Below are positions 35,172 to 45,376 of a stretch of DNA of 64,000 bases, one piece after another; the stretch's first letter is position 1, and every line of letters begins with the position of its first letter. The position numbers were made by a program, and so were the translations under genes. Origin of the DNA: Plectrocnemia conspersa (lineage: Eukaryota; Arthropoda; Insecta; Trichoptera; Polycentropodidae); NCBI GenBank assembly GCA_009617715.1, contig VTFK01000336.1, forward strand, positions 186,001-250,000. The letters run 5' to 3'. The notes below the pieces were generated by a model. The model worked only from the letters and a program-made list of their open reading frames with translations, was not told where the DNA came from and did not search any database.

Positions 35172-37005
35172 TCCGTGGGATTAGAAAATTTTAGGTAAAC
35201 CTAATCTGTGTTGATCGATCTGAATTATAATTATATAATAATCACTAATTCCGATCTCCCAGACCAGGGGTCGGCAAAGTGCGGCTCCGGAGCCGCATGC
35301 GGCTCTTTGGCTCCTTGAGTGCGGCTCTGGCACAAATATCCACGGGCTTGGGCACTAATTCTGGTCAAGTGTCTTTTCCATGCAACGTTGAATGTGTGCG
35401 TGAGCGTTGACGTAGTACCTGTTTCGTCCGGTAGGGGCGCAGCGCAGCGTAGTAGTATGACAGCTGTCAATCTGCGTATTTGGCGGCTACAGAAAAGCCG
35501 GCCAAAAGTATGACCGGTGTCAGAAAAGGGTTTGTTGTCATTTTGAAAGAAAAAAAAATAATCACGAGATATTGGTTTATCATTGCATTATTCACCAAGA
35601 AGCACTTTGTGCGCAGACATTTCCGAAAGAAATTAGTAAAGTTATGGGATTAGTGATCACGATCATCAACTCCATTGTAGCTAAAGCTCTTAATCATCGT
35701 CAATTCGTTAAAATGGAGAGTGAGTACGCTGATCTTTTGCTTCATAACAAGGTTCGATGTGTATCAAGAGGGAACGTTTTAAAACGTTTCGCGTCCCTAT
35801 TGCCAGAAATTAAAGCATTTCTCCTTGAGAAGGGTGTTCACTATCCAGAACTTACAGGCAATCAGTGGATCCAAAACTTTCATTTTATGGTAGACGTTAC
35901 GTCTCATCTAAATCAGCATAACCGTAAACTACAAGGGAAAGGAAATACAATTTTTTCGATGTTAGAAGAAGTCACTTAATTCGAAAACAAATTATCCTTT
36001 TTTGCTCAAGATTTTGAAAGGGAAACATTGTTTCACTTTCCGAGCCTGCTGAAGTATCGCCAAGAAAATAATTCCTCTTTTGATAAACACCATTTCAAAA
36101 CAACAATTTTAAATATGAAGGAAGCATTTCTCAGTAGTTTTCAGGAGCTTAAAAACAGCAAAGCGACCTTAGCATTCGTCAAAAATCCTCTTAATGCTAT
36201 AATAACTTTTTTTTTTAATTTTCTCCTTTTGGCATTGACATTGTAACTTTGAAATACAATTGCAGGATTTAAAAAACATGTAAATATGGAGCTCCAAATT
36301 TCAACGTCTTTGTATTGATTTGGAAATATTGGAGAAGAACGAATGTGATCTTAGTTCACAACACAAGTGGTCTGCTTTGAAAGACCTGGAGAATGAAGAC
36401 ATGATCATTTTCAACGTCTGGAATAGTATTCCCGACTCTTACGATCAGCTGAAAAAACTTGCGTTTGCTGTTCTTTCCCTTTTTGGTTCTACATATTCAT
36501 GCGAACAATCCTTTTTAAGCATGAACTTTATCAAGAGTAAACTGAGAAGTTGTCTTATTGATGAGAACCTGGAATCATGCCTAAAATTAAAAACGACAAC
36601 ATATATACCTGACTTACTGAAACTTTCCAAGGAGATGCAAGGATATTGTTCGCATTAAGTGTTTGTCAGTCATTGTCATGATTTACATTTATGGATACCT
36701 TACTTTCATATTTTTGTTTATCAACGAATAAATCTTTATTAAGTGTGAAATCAAGTTTTATTCAGTATACCCGTAATTTAATGAAGGTCTAAAATTATAA
36801 TAAAGGTTTACTAAATTAAAAAACAGATTTGGCTCTTAGAACTATTTTGAATCGTTGTAATGTACATATTTGGCTCTTCGGCCAATAAGTTTGCCGACCA
36901 CTGTCCCAGACCCTCAGGTCCATATGGAATTTGAACCCAGGTTTTCAGGTCAATAGTCAGCGACTTATATCACATGTCTATCATGCTGGTCATTTTTTAA
37001 TTTAA
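35172..37005 (-). mobile_element. tRNA-derived SINE, family B, split by a hAT element
   Basis: Joining 37005-36904 to 35264-35172 on the minus strand restores one SINE copy. Its box B region (36937-36926) reads GGTTCAAATTCC. This is preceded by GACCTGAAAACCT and followed by an AT-rich body containing TTATATAATTATAATTC and GGTTTACCTAAAATTTTCTA. The family B copy at 11085-11290 has the same layout. The break falls exactly at the hAT target duplication. Confidence 0.7.
35265..36903 (+). mobile_element. hAT transposon, 1639 bp, internally deleted, with 8-bp target duplication
   Basis: The ends are CAGGGGTCGGCAAA (35265) and, inverted, CAGTGGTCGGCAAA (ending 36903). Both are flanked by TCCCAGAC (35257-35264 and 36904-36911). 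Subterminal GCGGCTC/GAGCCGC and TTTGGCTC motifs repeat at both ends. The transposase reads from about 35572: HCIIHQEALC, then HYPELTGNQWIQNFHFMVDV. An in-frame stop follows at 35977. The same frame continues FHFPSLLKYRQEN, and a frameshift near 36250 leads to the C-terminal dimerisation region FGSTYSCEQSFLSMNFIKS (36480-36540). The end is GYCSH and a stop at 36658. The N-terminal zinc-finger part is missing. It resembles the ZBED5/GTF2IRD2-type hAT enzymes. Confidence 0.95.
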
Positions 37006-37015
37006 TATTTGCTGA

Positions 37016-37799
37016 CAATAAATGTAGTATTTAGTGGTCCGAATACAACGACGAGCACACATCTACTAACAACTTAATCTTTGTGATCAAACTTCATGCT
37101 ACAAAAGTGTAATGTAAAAGCTTCAATATCTGCAATATGACAAAAATAAAGTATCAAACAAAACATCTGACCTAAATTAAAAGGAAAAACAAACCGATCG
37201 ACGTCACATTCAATATTCTGCCACGTCAGTCAACTCGTGACTTTTCATAATTTTTGGCGCAGGTAAACCGGAAGTCATCATAAAACACGCAAACGTGTTA
37301 GTTCTAACTTCAAGTCAAACGTCAACGAAGAATGCGCTGGAAAACCTAGCATCAATGCGAAAAATTGCATAACAACTGCATTCCGGTCATGCGAAATGAC
37401 GATGCGGTCTCATAATCGCAGCAGCGCGCGGTATCGCGAATACGAGATGACCAGAACGTGTCGATAAGGTAGTTTGAGTCGTCGTATTATGGAACGTGTT
37501 TTGGAATAGCAAAACATGTGTTTAGAGAGAAAAAACAGTTCCATCGACAAATGGCCGCGCGACAATCCATCGGACTTTGAGTCTTGTTTATTAAGCGCTT
37601 CTTTGTCTCCATCACGCGTATTGAAATTTATTGTATTTGTATCGAAACAAAGAATCGTGACGATAGGTATCAAACTCGCTCAGGTTTACAAATTAAAGTG
37701 TTATATTTAGAGTGCCGTCGTTTATTCAAGATGTATTCTGAATTATTAGGTAATTTAATTGTAGTATTGTAGTCATTTGATTGTAATGGTGCCCTAGCA
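37016..37799. other. GC-richer noncoding segment
   Basis: From about 37195 to 37680 the sequence is noticeably richer in CpG than its surroundings. No consistent reading frame or repeat was recognised. If the region is intronic it may be a regulatory segment; no specific sites can be named. Confidence 0.35.
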
Positions 37800-38205
37800 C
37801 AACTCTATACTCCGTTTCTTTTAACAGAGTCACTTTGAGGTCTATCCATTTCGTCATTAGAGATGACAACTTTGGGCTGGGTATTTGTTCTAAAGCTGGG
37901 TATTTGCTCTAAAGTACAAGATGCTGATATAAGATCTATATACTTATCATTACCCTTTTCTATATTTTAAACAAATTTAGAAAAAATTGAAATTTTACTA
38001 TATTTTATATGTTGAAATAGTGAAAGTTATAAACTATCAAAATCAATAAATTATCAATCGTTATCATTTACATATGTATAGCGAGATACGAGTGTTGGAA
38101 TATCAATGAATTATTTGACAAATACTTTATTTGAAATAAATGAAAGTATATGAAATACGAGATAAGCCTCAAAGTGACTCTGTTAAATAAAACGAAGTAT
38201 AGTTG
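37800..38205. mobile_element. ~406-bp inverted-repeat element (MITE)
   Basis: The left end reads CAACTCTATACTCCGTTTC and then TTTTAACAGAGTCACTTTGA. The right end, in reverse, reads CAACTATACTTCGTTTTA and then TTTAACAGAGTCACTTTGAG. The arms match over about 40 bases. Inside, GCTGGGTATTTG followed by TTCTAAA or CTCTAAA is duplicated in tandem (about 37875-37915). TATAC near both ends may point to a TA target as in Tc1/mariner MITEs. No coding sequence. Confidence 0.8.
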
Positions 38206-39192
38206 AACATATCAATATTAATTCTTTTGCTTATTTTTTTTTTTATAATAAACACTAAAATTAGAGGCTCATGTGGAATTTAGGTTCATAAACATTAAAT
38301 TATGTAACAATGACAATAAATTATCCATCAGCATATTTTATATTTTATTAGTATCTTAGGTGATATATTTAATTAAATTATTCATCAAATTTTTTAAATT
38401 TATATAATTGAATTAAATAATAAATATATTAAATTATGAAAAATTTAATATAAAAAATAAACAACTACTACATTTCAAACTACAAATAAAAATAAATATT
38501 TGCTGTACGGTCAATTTACTTTTGCAAATATAATCTCTTGTTAAATCTTTCCTTTACTGTGATGTGTACCAAGTGTACATATCGTTTTATTATGTGAATA
38601 TCTCTATAAATGAGTCGAATTCAAATTTTTTTTTTAGGTATTTATCCATACTATATTCAATTAGATAAATACAACATATAAGTAATTATCGGAAGTAACA
38701 AAAATAAAAATTTTATTAATAGAATCAGGAATACAGTCAAGCTTATATGAGCGCTGACGGTCGTACGCAAATAATGTTTTTGGAAATAAATATTAGATAC
38801 ATTTAATTTCTGCATTTATTCGGAACTGGTCGATTTTATACCGGCCACCGCCGCGCTTGCACATCTATAGTTTAACACAAAGCAATTTGGCGCATTCGCA
38901 AAAGTGGTATGAACACCGACCAACCGATGGGTCATTTATTCATTGCGTGATGTGTGAAATGGCTGTTTCGCGAGAACTTTGCCCAACACATTTTTTAAAT
39001 TAAAAAACATAAAATTAAAAAATGCTTAAAATTATATCGACGCATATGATATTTTATCAGTTGTTTTATTTTTATCTGTGGGTCGCACGGGATAAAAATT
39101 AAAGTCATTACATTTATTTTATTATGCTTTGTTGAATAAAATAAAAATTAAAAATGCTAGTTTTGCGGATTCGTTAACGAAATGCTTTTTTT
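38206..39192. other. AT-rich stretch, nothing recognised
   Basis: A reverse-strand AACCTAAATTCCACATGAGC near 38265 recalls a SINE box B context but is too degraded to call. A GC-richer patch occurs at 38740-38960. Confidence 0.4.
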
Positions 39193-39340
39193 ATTATCAC
39201 GGCGCAACGCTTAAATTTAAAAGTTGCGAAACAAACCCAAACCTAACGTTATAATGGTTAACTTTTTCATGTTAGGTTTTGGTTTAAACAGTAATTTAAT
39301 GTTTCGCAACTGTCAAATTTGAGCGTGGCGTCGTGATAAT
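39193..39340. mobile_element. 148-bp MITE with ~40-bp inverted ends
   Basis: The left arm begins ATTATCACGGCGCAACGCTT and ends AGTTGCGAAAC. The right arm, in reverse, begins ATTATCACGACGCCACGCTC and ends AGTTGCGAAAC. Inner CCAAACCTAAC and GTTAGGTTTTGG extend the symmetry. A partial relative (AGTTGCGAAACG then AACCCAAACCC) occurs near 56560. No coding sequence. Confidence 0.85.
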
Positions 39341-40251
39341 ATAAAAGTAACAAAATTTGCTTTAAATAAAATAAGTATTAATTTAATTTTTCAGTACTTT
39401 CCTGTTATCGGGAGTCAAATTTATTTAAAAAAAATATGTATTGATTTATTTATACAGTTTAGTTTTGTATATACAACCATAAATGACATTTTTTAAGTAG
39501 ATTGCAGATGGGTTGCAGATGGTTAATCATGGGGTGTTCACTGTTTTTTACCAATGCTCACTCGTTCGCACATAACCTAATTTTAAAACGTTGTTTTAAA
39601 ATCGTTTTTAAAATCGTTTTTTTTAGCATATTTTTTTTTATTTATTATTACTTTTTAATAATACTATTATTTTTTATTAATTTTAGCTTACTAATTTTCA
39701 CATATTTTTACATGTACACTAAGTGTAAGTGTACATCACTATTTAAAAATATGGCAAAAACTATGAAACTAAGTTCAAAGCAAAAAAATGACATTATTTT
39801 TTATTCATCATCCCCACATATATAGTAGGTATATGTTTACGATATTTTGGGTTTATTTTCTACTAAGCTGTTAAAATGCAATTTACTTACATTACAGTGG
39901 TTAGATTTATTTATTAAAATGTATGCTTAGGAATTTAGACATGCTTATTTTTAAATTCCCCGATGACCTCGAAAAATTAATTGGGTGATTTGGATATCGA
40001 ACGACACAATTCAAACCGACGAGTTATCTGGAAAAAGCAATTATTAAATTGTATATCAGACGAAAATGAATCATGACATAAACATGTTTAATTATAATAA
40101 TTAATCATAGTGGTTTTAAAAGCATTGCAAATGTATTAAAAGAGGTTTCCGGCTATAATACTGTCATCAAAAAATATATTTACTATATAAACACATGTGT
40201 TATTATCCCAGATAATTTATTTCTATGACATATGAAACTCATATAGCATTG
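39341..40251. other. AT-rich stretch, nothing recognised
   Basis: A 107-codon open frame at 39502-39825 is a T-rich, low-complexity run encoding mostly Phe, Ile and Leu. It is judged noncoding. Confidence 0.5.
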
Positions 40252-40365
40252 ATATTTTAGATATCATAGTTGTAGGTATTGATTGTGTTGCCCCGTTGTA
40301 ACGCATTATGCTAACATTTGACATGTTACGACGGAAGATTTTAAAAATAGTAAAGAAAAACACAC
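40252..40365 (+). mobile_element. SINE family A, 3' fragment
   Basis: AGTTGTAGGTATTGATTGTG is followed by CCCCGTTGTAACGCATTATG. The copy ends in GTTACGACGGAAGATTTTAA and an A-rich run. These match the 3' third of the copies at 43722 and 45173. Confidence 0.65.
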
Positions 40366-43046
40366 ATTAATCAATATAATGAAAAGTTGGTTGAAAAGCC
40401 AATATTATAAATATTTCTGATACATAATTTAATTATTTGTAATCCTCGATCTAATATTTCTATCGTAAACCACAAGAGTTCCTCTCACGGATCACATTTA
40501 ATATAGACTACCCAACCGCAATTTACGGTAATGGTAGTAAAGAAGTAATAACCAAACTTGTTAGTTTTCCGTTGCCTTCTATTATACATTATAATGAATA
40601 GAAATAAAAGTAAAAATAAGTCTTAGAATAGAAAATTATGATACTTCAGTAAAAAATATATTTTGTTTATCTAAGCTAATTATTAATTTATAAATTGTAT
40701 ATTTAATTTATTAACTCATAATATTGATATACGATACAAAAATGTCGCGTTGGATCCAATTCGCGTTCGAGTGTTGCATATGGCGGAAATTTGATCACGC
40801 GTGTGTTTGAATAAAAAAACAAATGAGTGTCAACAAAATTTGAATCATTTCTCAGTGCAAAATATTCACAACCCGACCATTTCGCTCGCGGCCCCTTTTA
40901 CCGTTATGCAGCAAAAACGTTGACTCTCATCTCGCGGATGATTTGCGTACCGATAAGAAAGAATCTTGAAATGTATTCGGAGCGGAAAATGTTACGAAAT
41001 CGTTTATGCGCCATTAGGCGAGGTGTGCACAATTAAAATAGTACCTAGTTATTGAAACGTTATTCACGTTACGTAAGGGAACGACCCCTCCGATAGAATG
41101 TTACGTTTTATTACGCGCGAGAAAAACGTTACACAATGCGCGAAAAGTTCATTATTCAGAACGTTACTTAATTGATCGTGCTGGAATGCGTGAACGTGTT
41201 ATGAAATTATGACAATAGACGTAATTGATTATTTTATGATTATTATTGGATCGAATATGATACAATAAAAATGTGTGAATCGTAGACGCTCAAGACTGGA
41301 TGGATGGAACAGATCTGATCGTGAAGTCTTTATAATTCTATAAACATTTGTTTTATCAACTTTGCCAGCTAATATGTATTGTATTGGAAACTATGTATTC
41401 GCTCAAATATTTTAAACGTTATCAAATATAAATATTTAATCTGATAAAAACATAAACAAACTACCTGCATTGTATTGGTATCAGTACACGACTTCCAAAT
41501 CAAATTTTGAAATAGTCTAAATCAAACAATTGATTGATGCTATATGAAATATAAGTAAAGTTTAAATGCTTTTTTATCAATAGTGATACTTTTATCACAA
41601 TAAGTACACGGTAGTCACACGACATATGACGTAATCAATTTTTTTAAATCTAGTACGTGGTTATTTATTTACTATATAAATATACAACCGCAAGTATAAC
41701 AATAATTATAAAAATACATATAATTTTCCTCTTTGTTGTAATCTATGGAAAAAATAGAAATTCAATTATAATCTCTAAATGACCGTGATACATGTGTAAA
41801 TATGATTTTTGTACATACCCATCTTTGACGTTATTTGTGTTGCTAATTAACGCACTTTCGCAATGGAAAATTTGGCTAATTAACAATTTAATTAAACGCA
41901 GGGTTCAACTTTATTGTTCTCTGGTGTTGAGACTAACAAAATTATTACATTACGCATAATTAACGCAATAAATTATAACTCAACTATTCGTTCGCGTGAC
42001 GCAAATTTGTAACAATGCGTTTTGTATAACTGTAATCACGTTACCCATATGACCTATGTAACGCTCAATCCCACGCTCAAATACGATTGCGAATTTATTT
42101 CATATGATAGAGTACAGTATTATTTTATGTAAATATTTGTACTTTCATGCATGTAAACATTGCAATGTATACATATTGCGCAATATCCGAATTCCATGCA
42201 TCGATCATTCTGTTATTGGAAAATATTGCGCAAACTTCCCACATGTGTTATGATAATGAGCTAACAATAATATTATTTTTCTGACACAGTGACCTTGATT
42301 TTAAGTGCGTGAAAAGATGAAATGAAATGCAATTTGAAAATATAAAATAAATATAATTTTAGACGTCGAAAAGTAACGTGACTTGGACGTTTAAAAGTAA
42401 CCTAAATAGTCAAAAGTGGACTAACATATAACAAATAAAGATAATTATTGTAACAACCGCCCATATTCGTGAGTGAAATAATAGTATAATATTACCCATG
42501 TAAAAATAATTTGGTTGTACTTCTGTTTGATTTGATAAAACACAACAATATAATTTTCATGGATCATTATAAATTAAGTGGATTTTTATAATAAACATTA
42601 TATGTTGCAGTTCTTAAATAGTTGGGAATAAATTAATATTTTATATAATATATATTTTATTACGTACATATTAAACCATACTTAATTTAAATTAGCATTT
42701 TAACTGTAATATATTGATGTGGAATAGAGTTTTCTTATTACTTAGAGATTAACACTAAAGACCTCAAAATAACGTACGATAGGACGTAGAAATTTTGTCT
42801 ACAATCTACATTTTAATAATATGTGTTCCAAGTATGAACTTATTACACTTATTAATTTGCTTCCTTTATAACATATCCATAGCACTTTTGAAACAGGATG
42901 CTTAATATAAAACATCTGCAAAGTCTATACATTAATTCTCTCATGATTGAAAAAATCTTTATTCGGTTATTATTATTTTTTATATCCAATAGCTTTTTTA
43001 TTAGTAGCTTTGGGTTATGATTTTCTCGTAGAAATTTATATACAGT
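40366..43046. other. long noncoding stretch with a CpG-richer segment
   Basis: From 40740 to 41230 the sequence is richer in CG and in TTACG/CGTTA motifs than its surroundings. Its only open frame lacks similarity I recognise. The rest is AT-rich. It may be regulatory sequence of a large intron, but no sites are assigned. Confidence 0.4.
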
Positions 43047-44320
43047 GGAATCTCGGTATATCAAAACACTCGTATGTCACAGCAAATTTCCCCACAAGAA
43101 ATAATGAAAACATAAGTTGATTCGTTCCAAAACATACAATTTTTATTATTTAAATTTATTGTAAAATTATTTAATATATTAGTTATTCATATCAGAATCA
43201 TTGCTATCTTTCACTTGTATCTCAATGAAATCTTTTTATTTTTGTATCCATTAACTAGCATCCTATACAATGACTTTTTTACCTCCTTCTGAAGATTTGG
43301 CGAAAAATGTGACATTGCATTGTTAATGTTTCCTACATTTTACTGATTAAAGTGAGGGGTATCTCAGACTCTTTCTCCTTCTCCTCAGACGAAATATCCA
43401 CGTGACGCAGTAATTCTTCGATGGTCAGCTCCTGGTAATGTTATTCCATCAAATCTTAAATGTTGTTCACCTCCAGTCCCATGTTATTCCCCAAGCAATC
43501 AATTTAACCCGTTCATGAGCAACCTGTCAAACCACATTAGGCCACAGTTTTCTCCAAGCAGAATTGAGGGTTCTTTTAGTGACCCCACCCCATGTTTTAT
43601 TGATGATCTTGTGTCAGCTTACGACGTGGAAATGATTTTTAGAAGTTCGTAATGAACTGCTGATACATGTGTTGGAGTGATGAAGTGGTGTTGGGAGGAA
43701 GAAACTTGATCTTAATAAAAATGATGGAATAGCATAGTCCGTAACGTCTCAGACTAGTAACTCTGAGGTTGCGGGTTCGAGCCCCGGCAGCGGCATCGAA
43801 TTTTTATTTATAAAAATGCGCTATTATTAATATAACCGGCCCCATCTGCAGTGACAGTTATTGATTATAAATTGTATAGTATATAATAATTTATAATTAA
43901 TAATATAGATGTCACTGATTTCCAGATTTTCAGTGTGATGGTTATACTTACTTGTAGATATTCATTATGTCTGATTGACTTACTCAGTTGGTACAGATTT
44001 GCCCGTTGTAACGCATTGGGCTTACGCCTGTCAGATTACAACGGAAGAATAAATAAAAATAAATAACGGAACTTCCTCCAGTAAGTCGTTCTCAACGTCT
44101 GGAGGATGAGTAGAAACATTATCCATATCCATCAAGAATTTGAAAATATTTTTTAAAATGTATTTATTTACTGCAAAAGAATAAGCATAGGCTTAGTTAC
44201 TCGTATCGCAAAACAACACTCATTTATAAAGTCATTTTTTAAATGATCGTATAGCAAAACACTCCTAAACCTTATGTTAAGTTACTCACAGTTCACTATA
44301 GTGCCAAGAATTTATTCGAA
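43047..44320 (-). mobile_element. Tigger/pogo-type DNA transposon relic, split by a SINE
   Basis: The left end CAGTGGAATCTCGGTATATC, with TTCGTTCCAAAAC further in, is typical of Tigger ends. On the minus strand 43450-43300 reads ELTIEELLRHVDISSEEKEK, then SEIPLTLISKM. This is the C-terminal tail of Tigger transposases. The rest of the transposase is degraded or deleted. Sequence beyond the SINE (44075-44320) has CTCGTATCGCAAAACAACAC and ATCGTATAGCAAAACACTCC, echoing the left-end AAAACACTCGTATGTC. The right terminus is only approximate. Confidence 0.65.
43722..44063 (+). mobile_element. tRNA-derived SINE, family A, most complete copy
   Basis: The head has a box A-like TAGCATAGTCCG and a pseudo-anticodon arm formed by CTCAGA and TCTGAG. 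Box B is GGTTCGAGCCC (43774-43784). The body begins GAATTTTTATTTATA and includes TCTGCAGTGACAGTTATTGA. The 3' part carries CCGTTGTAACGC and TTACAACGGAAGA, which pair as a hairpin, then an AAATAAATA tail. It sits inside the Tigger relic. The CAGACTAG/TAACTCTG context hints at a leucine-tRNA origin, but the loop is irregular. Confidence 0.8.
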
Positions 44321-44548
44321 TTACTGAAAGGTGCTGTAGACAATATTTTTATAATCTCAAAAATTATCATTTTTGGTTCCGGAACATCCTCGAGCAACGC
44401 GCTTAAGAAAACTTTTCCTGAGTGTTTCGACGAGGACATCGCGTTTGCCAACTCGCTAATGGAAGTTGTTATCCAGCTCCTTAAAACGCTGACATTGTAC
44501 GTTCATATGTTCAGTGTCAAGTATGAAGAGCTGGTACAATTTATTTAA
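44255..44548 (+). other. unassigned coding-like segment (98 open codons, no ATG-based gene)
   Basis: The plus strand is open from just after a stop at 44252 to TAA at 44546-44548. The part from 44375 is GC-richer and reads GSGTSSSNALKKTFPECFDE, followed by SLMEVVIQLLKTL and a stop. A minus-strand frame over the same bases is also open and reads ELANAMSSSKHSGKVFLSAL, so the strand is uncertain. I recognise neither. It abuts the Tigger relic and may be a fragment of another element or a captured exon. Confidence 0.25.
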
Positions 44549-44617
44549 TTTAATTTTAATATTTCATGATATAATTTTTCATTTTATATTTCATGTTTTA
44601 TGTTTTTCCCCCATCGT

Positions 44618-45172
44618 ACTTCGTACTAGTAACAAGGTTTCTTAATCATTCGTATTTTTCAACCATTCGAATATTGAATAAAAAATGGTTAAATAATTCA
44701 ATTTTTTTTTCTTAGTTTTTACCTATAATAATTTATTTAACCAATTAGTACAAAAAATAAAATATTTGCTTATTAATTAATAATATGAATTATTTTAATT
44801 ATGTTCGTAATCGTTGAACTTTTTGAATTTTATAAAATATGTATAATACAATGCTGTGCGAATTACTGATAAATGATAATAGAGGGTCGGTCTTTCCAAC
44901 ATTTTGTTTCATTCAAAGAACGAATTATGCGAATTTCGGTCATAGTATACACGGTCGATAAACATTCTATTCACAAATGATTTTTGCAGACGTAAAATCA
45001 TATTTTTGTAGAGAATAAGCCTCTCATTGTCTCGCATTTCGATACAAAATAATGGCTCATTAAGAAACATGGAATTTTGAGCGATAACACGACTTCATTC
45101 AGAGATTTTTTAAATTTTATTCGAGATAATTTAAATGAATATTCGATCAATTATTCGAATATTTATATAGTA
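44618..45172 (+). repeat. dispersed repeat with ATTCGAATATTGAATA, copy 1 (other copy 55409-56335)
   Basis: Shared blocks with the second copy include ATTCGAATATTGAATA, AATTTCGGTCATAGTA, CTCTCATTGTCTCGCATTTC (one change) and an end rich in TATTCG. The ends are roughly inverted (TTCGAATATT near both sides), suggesting a nonautonomous DNA element. Its right end is cut by, or abuts, the truncated SINE at 45173. Confidence 0.7.
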
Positions 45173-45376
45173 AATCTGCAGTGACATCTATTGATTATAA
45201 TTTATATTATACATAATAATTTATAATTAATAATATAGTTATCACCGATTCACAGATTTTCAGTCTGGTAGTTAATCTTGTAGATATTTATTATTTCTGA
45301 TTGGCTCACCCTGTTGTTACGCATTGGGCTCACGCATAATCATCAGGTTATAACGGAAGATTTAAAAATAAATAAA
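45173..45376 (+). mobile_element. SINE family A, 5'-truncated copy
   Basis: It starts at CTGCAGTGACATCTATTGAT, equivalent to the middle of the fuller copy, and keeps the order through TTTTCAGTCTGGTAGTTAAT. The hairpin region follows (CTGTTGTTACGCATTGGGCT and GTTATAACGGAAGA), then an AAATAAATA tail. Truncation at the 5' side is expected from LINE-driven insertion. Confidence 0.75.

Noticed and set aside
38230..38310. Possible third family B SINE on the minus strand
   Set aside because: Only a degraded box B-like AACCTAAATTCC and CATGAGC remain; not enough to call.
39502..39825. 107-codon plus-strand open frame
   Set aside because: Low-complexity T-rich sequence encoding Phe/Ile/Leu runs; no splice sites, homology or coding bias.
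40827..41036. 69-codon frame in a CpG-richer segment
   Set aside because: No similarity, no splice signals that join it to anything, and the composition alone explains the open frame.
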